A stretch of 64,000 nt of DNA from Nodosilinea sp. FACHB-141 (GCF_014696135.1 NZ_JACJPP010000029.1:1-64000); one strand, 5' to 3'. Shown: positions 25,520 through 34,057, counted from the first letter of the stretch. Numbers and translations are program-made. The notes: generated by a model from the sequence alone, not told the origin.

Positions 25520-28500
25520 TTATGGCTGCAAGGGTCGCCAATCACCAGAGCCGATAAACGCCGCCCAGTAGTAAGGGTGCGCATAGGCAGGCTCTTGTAA
25601 AAATGCCAACTGAGTGGCTCGCAACGCCTCAGCACGAGGGGTGCCCGCGAGCAATGTCTGGTAGTACGCCACCATCAGCTTTTGGGTCGCGTCATCGCTC
25701 ACCTTCCAGAGGCTAATCACCTGGCTCTGAGCACCGGCCAGCACAAATGCTCGACGCAAGCCGTATAGCCCCTCCCCAGTAGAGAGTGCTCCCAGCCCAG
25801 TCTGGCAGGCCGAAAGCACCACCAGTTGAGTCCCGCGCAGGTCTAACCCCGTCACCTCCAGGGCAGTGAGAATGCCGTCTTGGTTAGGCCCACTCTGTCC
25901 GCCATCAGCAGCCCCGGCCAAAATCAGCCCTGATTGCAGCAAGGGATTGCTAGCGTCATCGGTAGGTTCAAAGAAGCCATGGGTGGCGATGTGCAGAATG
26001 CTGGGTTCAGCCTGCTGCTTAATGACCGCTTCGGTGGCATTGGTCTGCGTGTAAACCAATGGATTGGAAAGTAGGGGTGCAATCAGATCAACTTCTGCTT
26101 GGGTGCCTGGTAAAGCCGGGAAGATGGAATTTTTGAAATCAATGGCACGAGTATCGGCCTGGGCCACCAGTGCCCCGGCACGGCCATAGGTGGGGTTGCC
26201 TATCAGCACAACTGGATTGTCATTGGCGGCAGCATCGGCTATCCGCATTAAGTCACGACCTGAGGTGAGGTAACGGAACCGATAAGTCTCCACCAGATAC
26301 TGGTCCGCTTCATCCACCAGAGCTTCAAAGGGAACCAGGCTGAGGATACCGTCGGGGGAGATAAACACCGTCGTGGTATCGCCCAGGGCCACTCGCACCG
26401 GGGCCATCACCAGGTCATCCAGGACGCGAGCGTCTTCCTTAACTTGGAAAAGTGCCGTATCGGGCGAGGCCAGGCTGGTGGAGAAGGTACGGACAGCCGC
26501 GTCAATAACCTCAGCAGGCCCTAGATCTACGCCTTGAATGGTGCCATCCGCCGCGAGGACGTAAGCGACATAGCGTGTAGGTCCAAAGCGCTCTGACACT
26601 GATGCTGTGTGGATGAAAGGCTGATAGCGGATAAATTCAACCAAGGCTGTACCCTCGGGGAGCGTTGCCTGAATATCCTCTACAGTGAGCGAGGCCGTGA
26701 GGCCTGCGAACTCTGAACTACGGCGGCTGAGCTGGCCTTCGAGGGTCGTGATCTGGTCCTGCAAAGACTTGAGCTGGGCTTGATAGGCCTCAGAAGACAA
26801 GTCGGGCGGTGGGCTAGACGTTAGGGTGGAAAGTTGGGTGTTGGTGGCCCTGAGGTCATCAAAAAGAGTAACCGCTTCAGGGTCATCGGCTAGTTGGGCC
26901 CGCAGGTTAGTAAAGAGATCGAGAATGCGCCCTTTGCGTTGCAGGATAGTGGTGAGGGCCAGGTGAGCGGCCTCACCACTGATGGGCAGGTCATTGAGGT
27001 GGAAGCTAATTGCCCCATCAGTGGTACCAAAAACCGTGGCCAGGTAGTCGCGTTTGTTAGCATCTGAGCCCACTACTAAATTGCGGCTGAGGACCGTTTC
27101 TTCGACCGCTAGGCCCCGTTGCAGGTAGTTGAAAGCGGGCTCCAGCTGCCCTTGAGCCCAGTACAGCGCCGCCAAATTATTCAGACTCACTGCCGTATCG
27201 GGATGGTCGGGCCCCAGTTCCGCCTCTCGGATAGCCAGAGCGCGCTGAAACAACGGTTCCGCCTCGCTGTAGCGACCCAGCGAATCGTACAGCTCCGCCA
27301 AATTATTCAGACTCAGAGCCGTATCGGGATGATCGGGCCCCAGTTCCGCCTCTTGGATAGCCAGAGCGCGCTGAAACAACGGCTCCGCCTCCCCATAGCG
27401 CCCCAGCGAACGGTACAGCAAGGCCAAATTATTCAGACTCAGAGCCGTATTGGGATGGTCAGGACCCAGTTCCGCTTCGGCGATAGCCAGGGTGCGCTGA
27501 AACAAAGGTTCCGCCTCCCCATAGCGCCCCATTAAATCGTATAGCCCAGCCAAACCATTCAGACTCTGCCCCGTATCGGGATGGTCGGGGCCGAGTTGCG
27601 CTTCTCGGATGGCCAGGGCTCGCTGATACAGCGGTTCCGCCTCCTCATAGCGACCCAGCGAACGATACAGCAAAGCCAAGTTATTCAGACTCTGAGCCGT
27701 ATTGGGATGGTCGGGCCCGAGTTGCGCTTCTTGGATGGCCAGGGCGCGCTGATACAACGGTTCTGCCTCGCTATAGCGACCCAGCGAATCGTACAGCCCC
27801 GCCAAATTATTCAGACTCGTGGCTGTCTCAGAATGGTCAGGCCCGAGTTGCGCTTCTTGGATGGCCAGAGCACGCTGAAGCAACGGTTCCGCCTCGCTGT
27901 AGCGACCCAGCAAATCGTACAGCCCCGCCAAATTATTCAGACTCGTTGCCGTATCGGGATGGTCAGGCCCGAGTTGCACTTCATGGATGGCCAGAGCACG
28001 CTGAAGCAACGGTTCCGCCTCGCTGTAGCGACCCAGCGAAACGTACAGCAAGGCCAAATTGTTTAGACTCGTTGCCGTATCGGGATGGTCAGGCCCGAGT
28101 TGCGCTTCATGGATGGCCAGAGCACGCTGAAGCAACGGTTCCGCCTCGCTGTAGCGACTCAGCAAACGATACAGCTCCGCCAAATTATTCAGCCTCAGAG
28201 CCGTATTGGGATGGTCAGGCCCGAGTTGCGCTTCATGGATGGCCAGAGCACGCTGAAGCAACGGTTCCGCCTCGCTGTAGCGACTCAGCAAAACGTACAG
28301 CAAGGCCAAATTATTCAGACTCGCTGCCGTATTGGGATGGTCAGGCCCCAATTGCGCTTCTTCGATGGCCAGGGCGCGCTGATACAAAGGTTCCGCCTCC
28401 TCATAGCGACCCAGCAAACGATACAGCTCCGCCAAATTATTCAGACTCGTTGCCGTATTAGGATGGTCAGGCCCGAGTTGCGCTTCAGTAATGGTCAAGA

Positions 28501-29368
28501 CGCGCTGAAGCAACGGTTCCGCTTCGCTGTAGCGCCCCATCAAAACGTGCAGCAAGGCCAAATTATTCAGACTCGTTGCCGTATTGGGATGGTTAGGCCC
28601 CAATTGCGCTTCGCGGATAGCCAGGGCGCGCTGATACAAAGGTTCCGCCTCCTCATAGCGACCCAGCAAACGATACAGCTCCGCTAAATTATTCAGACTC
28701 GTTGCCGTATCAGGATGGTCGGGCCCCAATTGCGCTTCAGTAATGGTCAAGACGTGCACGGCTAGGGGAATAGCTTCGCTATAGCGACCTGAACCATAAA
28801 AATCTGTCACCTGTTGATTCAGCTGATTCGCCAGGGCAAGATCTTGCTCTTGAGCGGTTGCAGTTCGCCACTCAAGCTGATATTGCCCGGTCTGCCCCGC
28901 TTCGAAAGAGCTGGCAATCAAATTGTAGGTACCAGTGATGGGTAAGGTAACCACAATTTGAGAATTGGTGCCCCCGGCTCCATCGTCATTCTCAGCAATC
29001 GTTGCCTCATCCGGACCAACCAAAGTGAGATAGGTATCAAAATTCTCACTAGTTAGTTCGATGGTAAGAACTTCGCCAGCCATGCCCTCAAAGGCGTGGG
29101 TAGCATAGTAACTGCCATCGTCAAGTTGATTAGAGTTTTGGTCTAGGTGGCCCTCTACAGTTTGAGGCGTGCGAACAGTCGTTTGTTGCGCCACCAGCAC
29201 GTGGGCTGCCCAACCAACGTTACTGACACTGCCCAGCAGGACCGTGCAAAGACTGGTCACAGCCAGGGTGTTTTTCCAACCAGAGGGCTCAACCACAAGA
29301 ACACCATTAAGATCAAGGGCTGTGCAAGAAAAATGGACAAAATGGTTATGGCATTTGCAACTGTGCAA
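25520..29368 (-). CDS. Exported TPR-CHAT protein, larger paralogue, 1282 aa
   Basis: Same architecture as the protein at 19924-23082: signal peptide (NTLAVTSLCTVLLGSVSNVG), PPC-like β-domain with NDDGAGGT, thirteen TPR units, and a CHAT domain with His1130 (HIATHGFF) and Cys1188 (LSACQTGLG). The CHAT halves of the two paralogues are very similar, while the TPR arrays differ in length and helix sequence. The first about 24 residues (MHSCKCHNHF...) precede the signal peptide and are unusual. A GTG at 29294-29296 (before VEPSGWKN) is a plausible alternative start. Gene duplication within the locus is evident; different TPR arrays suggest different recognition with a common protease. Confidence 0.9.
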   Translation of the reverse strand: MHSCKCHNHFVHFSCTALDLNGVLVVEPSGWKNTLAVTSLCTVLLGSVSNVGWAAHVLVAQQTTVRTPQTVEGHLDQNSNQLDDGSYYATHAFEGMAGEVLTIELTSENFDTYLTLVGPDEATIAENDDGAGGTNSQIVVTLPITGTYNLIASSFEAGQTGQYQLEWRTATAQEQDLALANQLNQQVTDFYGSGRYSEAIPLAVHVLTITEAQLGPDHPDTATSLNNLAELYRLLGRYEEAEPLYQRALAIREAQLGPNHPNTATSLNNLALLHVLMGRYSEAEPLLQRVLTITEAQLGPDHPNTATSLNNLAELYRLLGRYEEAEPLYQRALAIEEAQLGPDHPNTAASLNNLALLYVLLSRYSEAEPLLQRALAIHEAQLGPDHPNTALRLNNLAELYRLLSRYSEAEPLLQRALAIHEAQLGPDHPDTATSLNNLALLYVSLGRYSEAEPLLQRALAIHEVQLGPDHPDTATSLNNLAGLYDLLGRYSEAEPLLQRALAIQEAQLGPDHSETATSLNNLAGLYDSLGRYSEAEPLYQRALAIQEAQLGPDHPNTAQSLNNLALLYRSLGRYEEAEPLYQRALAIREAQLGPDHPDTGQSLNGLAGLYDLMGRYGEAEPLFQRTLAIAEAELGPDHPNTALSLNNLALLYRSLGRYGEAEPLFQRALAIQEAELGPDHPDTALSLNNLAELYDSLGRYSEAEPLFQRALAIREAELGPDHPDTAVSLNNLAALYWAQGQLEPAFNYLQRGLAVEETVLSRNLVVGSDANKRDYLATVFGTTDGAISFHLNDLPISGEAAHLALTTILQRKGRILDLFTNLRAQLADDPEAVTLFDDLRATNTQLSTLTSSPPPDLSSEAYQAQLKSLQDQITTLEGQLSRRSSEFAGLTASLTVEDIQATLPEGTALVEFIRYQPFIHTASVSERFGPTRYVAYVLAADGTIQGVDLGPAEVIDAAVRTFSTSLASPDTALFQVKEDARVLDDLVMAPVRVALGDTTTVFISPDGILSLVPFEALVDEADQYLVETYRFRYLTSGRDLMRIADAAANDNPVVLIGNPTYGRAGALVAQADTRAIDFKNSIFPALPGTQAEVDLIAPLLSNPLVYTQTNATEAVIKQQAEPSILHIATHGFFEPTDDASNPLLQSGLILAGAADGGQSGPNQDGILTALEVTGLDLRGTQLVVLSACQTGLGALSTGEGLYGLRRAFVLAGAQSQVISLWKVSDDATQKLMVAYYQTLLAGTPRAEALRATQLAFLQEPAYAHPYYWAAFIGSGDWRPLQP
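27160..28760. repeat. 126-bp tandem coding repeats (TPR array of the larger paralogue)
   Basis: About thirteen 126-bp units with near-identical segments such as GCCAAATTATTCAGACTC. Antisense open frames in this interval are by-products of the repeat and are not genes. Confidence 0.8.
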
Positions 29369-29538
29369 CCCACAGGATTAGAGCGTAATGCCTACTACCC
29401 ACAAACGAACTACACACACCATGGCGAGGATTAGTCTTGGTTTACCCAAGCAGGGCAATTAATTAAGCTTGCCAGAAAATTGCTATGAATCATACCTCAA
29501 CATATTAGGGTCCATCTGAATACTTCGGCTGAGCGAAA

Positions 29539-29580
29539 GGTGGCTAGAGTCCACACAGTATCGTGTGGACTCTAGCCACC
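29539..29580. terminator. Perfect 18-bp inverted repeat
   Basis: GGTGGCTAGAGTCCACAC at 29539-29556 is exactly complementary to 29563-29580 with a 6-nt loop (AGTATC). There is no T-run on either side. It stands between the divergent CHAT gene and the small exported gene at 29702. A bidirectional terminator or a protein-binding/recombination site are both possible. Confidence 0.55.
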
Positions 29581-29701
29581 CGGCCAAAGCTATATCCATC
29601 GACAAGATTCGTTACTTAATAAATGTCAAGGCCTGTTGAAAGCTCCTCAGTAGCGGGAAAATTGGGCACTCTAGAGGCACGTCCACCCCGTTTATCTATT
29701 T

Positions 29702-29935
29702 ATGAGAGAGCTACTTCTAATTCCAATGCTCCCATTTCTCCTGACAGCAGCAGACCACAATCTCACAAAGGCTGCTGAAGCTGACTGCGACCCAGCGTAT
29801 CCAGACGTTTGCATCCCCTCACCACCACCAGATCTCGACTGCGGCGACATAACCCACCGCAACTTCACCGTCACCGGCGACGATCCGCACGGCTTTGATG
29901 GCGATAGCGATGGTATGGGTTGTGAGGCTCGATGA
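29702..29935 (+). CDS. Small exported excalibur-like calcium-binding protein
   Basis: 77 residues. A hydrophobic signal sequence (LLLIPMLPFLLTAADHN) is followed by a cysteine-containing domain: CDPAYPDVCIP, then PPPDLDCGDI and DDPHGFDGDSDGMGCE. The DxDxDGxxC loop is the excalibur-type (EF-hand-like) signature found at the C-termini of secreted nucleases and surface proteins. Here it stands alone after a signal peptide. It overlaps the next gene by 4 bp (ATGATGA), so the two are translated together. Role unknown; a secreted Ca2+-binding accessory protein is likely. Confidence 0.75.
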   Translation: MRELLLIPMLPFLLTAADHNLTKAAEADCDPAYPDVCIPSPPPDLDCGDITHRNFTVTGDDPHGFDGDSDGMGCEAR

Positions 29936-30183
29936 TGAACAACAAATCGCATATTCGTTGGAATCGCATCACCTGGCTCGTAGCTCCTATAGCCGCTCTT
30001 GTTGGCGGCTTCGTGCTCTATGCTCAACTCACCACCAAGGGAGTAGCATCTGCGCGATGCGTAATTATTCACGCAGATCAGACGATCGCCAAAAGAGCTG
30101 GATCCCAGTGCCGGGATAGGTTGCCGGGTGAGCAAGTTTTGAATGTGGTGAAAGACAGCAATGAAGGTCAATCAGCGAAGTAA
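29932..30183 (+). CDS. Small single-pass membrane protein
   Basis: 83 residues. One transmembrane helix (WLVAPIAALVGGFVLYAQL, about 14-33) is followed by a short extracytoplasmic domain with two cysteines (SARCVII, SQCRDR) that could form a disulfide. It overlaps the preceding excalibur-like gene by 4 bp, and the adjacent second ATG would remove the overlap. Function unknown; the pairing suggests it anchors or partners the exported protein. Confidence 0.65.
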   Translation: MMNNKSHIRWNRITWLVAPIAALVGGFVLYAQLTTKGVASARCVIIHADQTIAKRAGSQCRDRLPGEQVLNVVKDSNEGQSAK

Positions 30184-30196
30184 ACAATCGCTCCAC

Positions 30197-30700
30197 TCAA
30201 ATTACGTTAAAAAACTCATTGAATGTTTTGACTCTAACCGGAAATTCACCAAGAGTTCGCCACAGGCCAATAAAACCGTTAGCTTCCTCAAGAGTGATTT
30301 TCTCCTGCTTGATATTCCACACAACAATATCTGCCGTTGAGTAGAGAAAAATGCCTCTACTCAACGCCTCTCTACATGCTTTTTTATCATCCAGGATAAG
30401 TTCATATCCGTTGCCTGCTGCAAGAATTATTGAACTTGCTTCCCCGCGTCCGAGCCCCCTCTGATAGAGAGCATCAACTTCCTTATGATGTGCTGGCTCC
30501 GTTACCGCAATCTCAACAATCTTTCCCGCTTGGCAGAGTTCTTCAAAAACAGACCGAGGATAGAGCACCTCAGACTTTACAAAATCAGTGCAGGCAATTG
30601 TTCGCCCGAGATTCGCCAATAGGTCAAAGCGATCGATTTTGAGAAATGAAATAAGCGGTGAAGCATCTGCAAGAAGCAACGTTTTTTCTGAGCCAGACAC
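30197..30700 (-). CDS. PIN-fold DUF3368 protein, probable toxin
   Basis: 167 residues. The PIN-like nuclease fold is indicated by LLLADASPLISFLKI (first acidic strand), GLGRGEASSIILA (Glu), and ELILDDKKACREA (Asp pair), the arrangement of DUF3368 proteins. PIN proteins cleave RNA using a Mg2+ cluster held by these acids. It lies 8 bp downstream of an XRE-ImmA/IrrE gene on the same strand, a combination known from predicted toxin-antitoxin loci. The toxin role is inferred from family and context. Confidence 0.8.
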   Translation of the reverse strand: MSGSEKTLLLADASPLISFLKIDRFDLLANLGRTIACTDFVKSEVLYPRSVFEELCQAGKIVEIAVTEPAHHKEVDALYQRGLGRGEASSIILAAGNGYELILDDKKACREALSRGIFLYSTADIVVWNIKQEKITLEEANGFIGLWRTLGEFPVRVKTFNEFFNVI

Positions 30701-30708
30701 AATAAAAA

Positions 30709-31956
30709 CTATTCTTCAGGAAGTAGTCCCGCCATCGCAACGGGGATTAACTCTTCATAAGGAATATCAGCTAGCTGACACACCTCACGGAATCGCCCCT
30801 GAGATATCTTCTCCTGCCTGAATGCCTCAATAGCAAGGAGAATAAGCTGCCTAACAAGGTATGGCTGATTCTCTCTCTCTTGTTCTGAGCACTGAAAGTC
30901 ATATGAAAGTTTTAACGCACGCAGAAGCTGGTTGCCCTGATCCTTTTGTTCAAGGAGCATTTTAAGCTCCTTCTGAAAGATAGCATTAATGTCTCGAAGC
31001 CGAATAGCTGCTACGTCATAGCTAACCATGTATTCGTGTGCGATAAGCGCAACATCAGATGCACAAATTTTATGTGCCAATGCATTACTGCGGACTTCAT
31101 GATGCATCGCTTCGTCAGTTGCCGCATCCCAAATCCAAGAAGAAGCACGGCTTGGCTTGCCTTTATGCATGCGCTCAAGGGTCTCATAGACTCCCGCCGC
31201 TGGAATAAGAAACTCACTCGCAAAAGCATTTGCTCGCTTCTCTATGAAGTCATTTCGATTCTTTGTGGACGTAGGCTCGTGCTCCCCCCGGCTGCGATCA
31301 ACTAAGACATGCGCATACTCGTGGGCATAAGAAAATCGTTGCCGCACAGTCGCGTGTTCTTGATTGACGAAAATAGCAAGCCCGTACTTTTGGTGAGCGA
31401 TAAACAACCCAGATACATCAGAGGGAAATGGCACTGCAGCGGTCCATACCCCTTGAGAGGCAATGAGAGAAACAATGTCAGGGATAGGACCGGAACCGAA
31501 CTTGAGTCGTTCCCGTTCAAGAACAGCTATTTCTTTTCCCTGTTCAACTGCCTCCTCATATGTCCGGGGAGATGGTAGCTGATAAGACGGTGGTACTACG
31601 TTGGCCTTATCACCGAGCAACTCTCTTAGCCGAACGGCCTCCTTCAAAATCTCCACGTTGTGGGCTACCTCTTGAGTCCACTCAACGGACGCATTCCCGT
31701 CAATCCGTCCAATCGTGATAAAGGGGTCTTCCTGTAGCGGCTGGTCAGCAAGGAAGTCGCCCGGGTCGCGGCGATAAAGCCGAGCGAGCTGCTGAAGTTC
31801 AAGGCCAGTAACGGTTCGAGTCCCTTTTTCGATCTTGGTGAGGGCAGTCCGGTCTATACCTATCGCCGCTGCCGCCATCTCTTGGCTTAAGCGCACATTT
31901 TGCCTTGCCTCTTTAAGCCTTTCTCCAATTGTTTCGTATGTCAGTGCCATGGTCAT
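30709..31956 (-). CDS. XRE HTH - ImmA/IrrE metallopeptidase fusion, antitoxin/regulator
   Basis: 415 residues from the ATG at 31954-31956, chosen because GGAGGG stands 4-5 nt upstream and the following sequence begins the HTH; an open frame continues upstream into the promoter. Residues about 5-65 are a Cro/C1 HTH (LSQEMAAAAIGIDRTALTKI). Residues about 170-300 are a COG2856 ImmA/IrrE domain with the zinc-peptidase motif HEYAH. The rest is helical. Such proteins repress their own promoter and can be inactivated by self-cleavage or damage signals. The DUF3368 PIN gene follows directly. Operator-like repeats lie in the divergent promoter region just upstream. Confidence 0.88.
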   Translation of the reverse strand: MTMALTYETIGERLKEARQNVRLSQEMAAAAIGIDRTALTKIEKGTRTVTGLELQQLARLYRRDPGDFLADQPLQEDPFITIGRIDGNASVEWTQEVAHNVEILKEAVRLRELLGDKANVVPPSYQLPSPRTYEEAVEQGKEIAVLERERLKFGSGPIPDIVSLIASQGVWTAAVPFPSDVSGLFIAHQKYGLAIFVNQEHATVRQRFSYAHEYAHVLVDRSRGEHEPTSTKNRNDFIEKRANAFASEFLIPAAGVYETLERMHKGKPSRASSWIWDAATDEAMHHEVRSNALAHKICASDVALIAHEYMVSYDVAAIRLRDINAIFQKELKMLLEQKDQGNQLLRALKLSYDFQCSEQERENQPYLVRQLILLAIEAFRQEKISQGRFREVCQLADIPYEELIPVAMAGLLPEE

Positions 31957-31977
31957 ACCCTCCCTCTTATGTGCCAT

Positions 31978-32067
31978 GATCGCACATTTTGGCAACCCTA
32001 AGCAACATAATGTTGACATAGCCGCACATTTTGCTATACTTAGGATGGAGATGTGCGATAGTCGCAC
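31978..32067 (+). promoter_or_regulatory. Divergent promoter with repeated CGCACAT operators
   Basis: A good sigma-70-type promoter faces right: TTGACA at 32013-32018, 16-bp spacer, TATACT at 32035-32040. Four related boxes surround it: ATCGCACATTTT (from 31979), GCCGCACATTTT inside the spacer (from 32021), and an inverted pair GTGCGA-TAG-TCGCAC at 32053-32067. The spacer box would block RNA polymerase when bound. The XRE-ImmA/IrrE protein made leftward is the obvious candidate repressor; this is inference. Confidence 0.7.
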
Positions 32068-32105
32068 TATCCCTGAAAATCGTTTACTAACCAAAAGGCA
32101 ACAAA

Positions 32106-32330
32106 ATGGCTAAAAACCCACAACACATTGTGCCCCACCCCAAAGGGTGGGCCGTAAAGTCAGAAGGGGCGTCTAGAGCCTCTTCTGTGCATCCGACGCA
32201 GAAAGAAGCAATCGAGCGAGGTCGAGAGATCGCCCGAAACCAAAGCTCTGAGCTCTTCATCCATGGTCAAGATGGGCGCATCCGAAGCCGTGACTCTCAC
32301 GGCAATGATCCTCATCCGCCTCGAGGGTAA
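32106..32330 (+). CDS. DUF2188 small protein
   Basis: 74 residues, basic and hydrophilic. The pattern HIVPHPKGWAVKSEG, then ASSVHPTQKEAIERGREIA and ELFIHGQDGRIRSRDSHG is characteristic of DUF2188: a small β-hairpin-helix fold with a conserved W-x-V-K start and HGxDGxI end. Its biochemical role is not established. It is the first gene downstream of the operator-controlled promoter at 32013-32040 and lies 11 bp before the next gene, so both are probably one transcript controlled by the XRE regulator. Confidence 0.85.
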   Translation: MAKNPQHIVPHPKGWAVKSEGASRASSVHPTQKEAIERGREIARNQSSELFIHGQDGRIRSRDSHGNDPHPPRG

Positions 32331-32341
32331 CTAGTACTACT

Positions 32342-33280
32342 ATGCGTATCCAAAAGACCCGAGTGAAAAACCTCGAAAAAAACCTCCCCGGTATCCAGGG
32401 AGCGGCAGAGCTTGTCCTGGTAGTCCCGGTAAGTGAAGTCTCTCCAGAGCGTAGAGAGCAGATAGGCTTCTCAAATACCCCTCAAATTGGGCAAAGAGTT
32501 CTGCCAGCGGCTTTAGGCCCTATCTCACGATTAAACGCTGAAGGTTCTTTTATAAGACACCGCGATCAGCCGAAGGAGACCTGTTACCGACAACGAGAGT
32601 GGCAGTACACGGAACTACACGGCAAAGACAAAGTCGAAGCCACAAAGATTGTGGATGTTCCCTACCAACAGTACCCACGCACACTCATTCCGCCTCCAGG
32701 GGTAGAACTCATAGTAACCGCGCTTCCGGATGGTGTTCTAGCTTTCGCAACAGAAAGCATCGTCCCACTGAAGCTCGACAACCCAGACGAGCTCCGGCAT
32801 GCCATCAACCTCATGCTAGAGCTGTTCAGGTTTTGCGACGTTTTGGGCAAAAACCTACTACCTGCTGGAGTAGTACCAGTCACCTCGCTTAACTGGCAGA
32901 TTCTTCCACCCGGCCGAATGCCGTGGGCAACACTGCAGCCGCACATCCAGCCAGTAATTGATCGCCAAAAGCCTGGTAATCGGCCAGTAGTAGCTCATCG
33001 ACTTGCGCTTATACACAGCTACAGTCCAGAGTTTGCAGCTGTTGGGCACGGTGGCTTTAGCGGATACGTCATCTTTGGCTTCCCGGCTAGAGACATCTAC
33101 ATATGCGAGTGTGCCTTCTACGAGAATGCAACCTATGTCTTTCGCAGTCGATGGGAAGAACTCTCTCGGCTTACAAAAGCCGAGATTCTAAACGACAACC
33201 GGCATCTCGCGCGGTTCATCCATCGTCCAAACTGGAAAGGCCTCATCCGAACGCTCTTTAAGGAGGCGCAGGCAGCATAA
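32342..33280 (+). CDS. Conserved protein of unknown function, second gene of the regulated operon
   Basis: 312 residues with no family I can name. The N-terminus is basic. The segment RQREWQYTELHGKDKVEATK, then IVDVPYQQYPRTLIPPPGVE looks structured (β-rich), and the middle (about 120-190) alternates β-strands with one helix (LRHAINLMLELFRF). No membrane helix, Walker, HTH or nuclease motif is evident. There is no clear ribosome binding site, so coupling to the DUF2188 gene 11 bp upstream is likely. The operator-controlled position opposite a toxin-antitoxin-like pair makes it a candidate effector or immunity component of that locus; this is speculation. Confidence 0.7.
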   Translation: MRIQKTRVKNLEKNLPGIQGAAELVLVVPVSEVSPERREQIGFSNTPQIGQRVLPAALGPISRLNAEGSFIRHRDQPKETCYRQREWQYTELHGKDKVEATKIVDVPYQQYPRTLIPPPGVELIVTALPDGVLAFATESIVPLKLDNPDELRHAINLMLELFRFCDVLGKNLLPAGVVPVTSLNWQILPPGRMPWATLQPHIQPVIDRQKPGNRPVVAHRLALIHSYSPEFAAVGHGGFSGYVIFGFPARDIYICECAFYENATYVFRSRWEELSRLTKAEILNDNRHLARFIHRPNWKGLIRTLFKEAQAA

Positions 33281-33295
33281 ACCAGCGAGGCTAGA

Positions 33296-34057
33296 TTACA
33301 GCCGTATACGCTCTATGCCCGGCGAGAGAATACAGTCTCGCTCGCCGGGCATAGAGCGCCGTTGTTCGTAAAGTGATAGCTCAATGTCTCTGAGCATTTT
33401 GATAAGGCTATTCGCTATTCGCAAATTTCCATACGAAAGGAATTGAAAAACTTGCAATGTCTCTTCACACTTCGAGTGCACCAATCCCATTTCAATGAGC
33501 CTTCTAATATCTAAGGCATCCTGTTTACCGTCCCTACTTCTCATTAAATTTAGCTTATAGAAAGCAATAAATGCTGGATGGGCAAGTTGTACATCACCAA
33601 AACCAGGAATACTTGTATTTCGCGACAGTTGAAATAATGTGTCCTTAAAGACAGGATAAATATAGCAATGATTAGGAAATGTATTATGGTTTCTGGGAAA
33701 GTGAGTTGCCATTGCTCCTGGCACGAAATCAACAGGAAAATTGTTGATTGTCTCTGCTTCTATAATTGGTCCTTTGAGGAAAAAAGACTGGTGCCATCTA
33801 TCTTCTAGTTTAACTGTTAACTGCGAGAAATGAGATTTACCGATGGAGAGTGCCGACCGTAAGATGCTATCTGTATTTTCAAATCCCTGAAATATAATGT
33901 CGAGGTCAGTTGGGATTCTATCCGCCAAACAACCGATACTCAGCTGATATAAGTGAACAGCTCCACCAGAAAATATGAAGGCGCTACGTTCTGAGATGCA
34001 AAGCTCACGGAGAAAGTTTTGAGATGAGCGAACAGCTTCAAGAAAGTTATTATTCAC
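33296..34057 (-). CDS. Nucleotidyltransferase-fold protein (AbiEii-like)
   Basis: 253 residues. The nucleotidyltransferase signature is FSGGAVHLY (GG-x-h) followed by RIPTDLDIIF (D-x-D), about residues 29-56. The rest is helical, with ALDIRRLIEMG as in AbiEii/MNT-type proteins. Related enzymes transfer NMPs to tRNAs or proteins and serve as toxins. No obvious antitoxin gene is adjacent; the gene is alone on its strand next to the recombinase. The last 25 codons run through a perfect 18-bp inverted repeat, so the C-terminus may have been changed by insertion. Upstream (34058-34263) is AT-rich with a GCATCAC/GTGATGC hairpin (34139-34160). Confidence 0.72.
   Translation of the reverse strand: MNNNFLEAVRSSQNFLRELCISERSAFIFSGGAVHLYQLSIGCLADRIPTDLDIIFQGFENTDSILRSALSIGKSHFSQLTVKLEDRWHQSFFLKGPIIEAETINNFPVDFVPGAMATHFPRNHNTFPNHCYIYPVFKDTLFQLSRNTSIPGFGDVQLAHPAFIAFYKLNLMRSRDGKQDALDIRRLIEMGLVHSKCEETLQVFQFLSYGNLRIANSLIKMLRDIELSLYEQRRSMPGERDCILSPGIERIRL
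33309..33358. repeat. Perfect 18-bp inverted repeat inside a gene end
   Basis: CGCTCTATGCCCGGCGAG at 33309-33326 is exactly complementary to 33341-33358, with a 14-nt loop. It lies within the 3' end of the nucleotidyltransferase gene, reading through as SMPGE...SPGIE. It resembles an intrinsic hairpin, a REP-like insertion or a recombinase site. Confidence 0.7.

Noticed and set aside
27119-28687. Long plus-strand open frames with internal repeats opposite the TPR array
   Set aside because: They are antisense frames of the 126-bp TPR repeats; the minus-strand protein has clear domains and the antisense ones do not.
21640-28760. CRISPR-like arrays
   Set aside because: The direct repeats are contiguous 126-bp coding units without spacers. 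No CRISPR array or cas gene was seen anywhere in the window.
31309-31578. Open frames inside the XRE-ImmA gene
   Set aside because: They are shadows of the clear HTH-HEYAH protein on the minus strand.
30709-32094. Longer version of the XRE-ImmA protein starting near 32094
   Set aside because: The extra 46 codons overlap the divergent promoter and operators; the ATG at 31956 has a strong Shine-Dalgarno site and directly starts the HTH domain.
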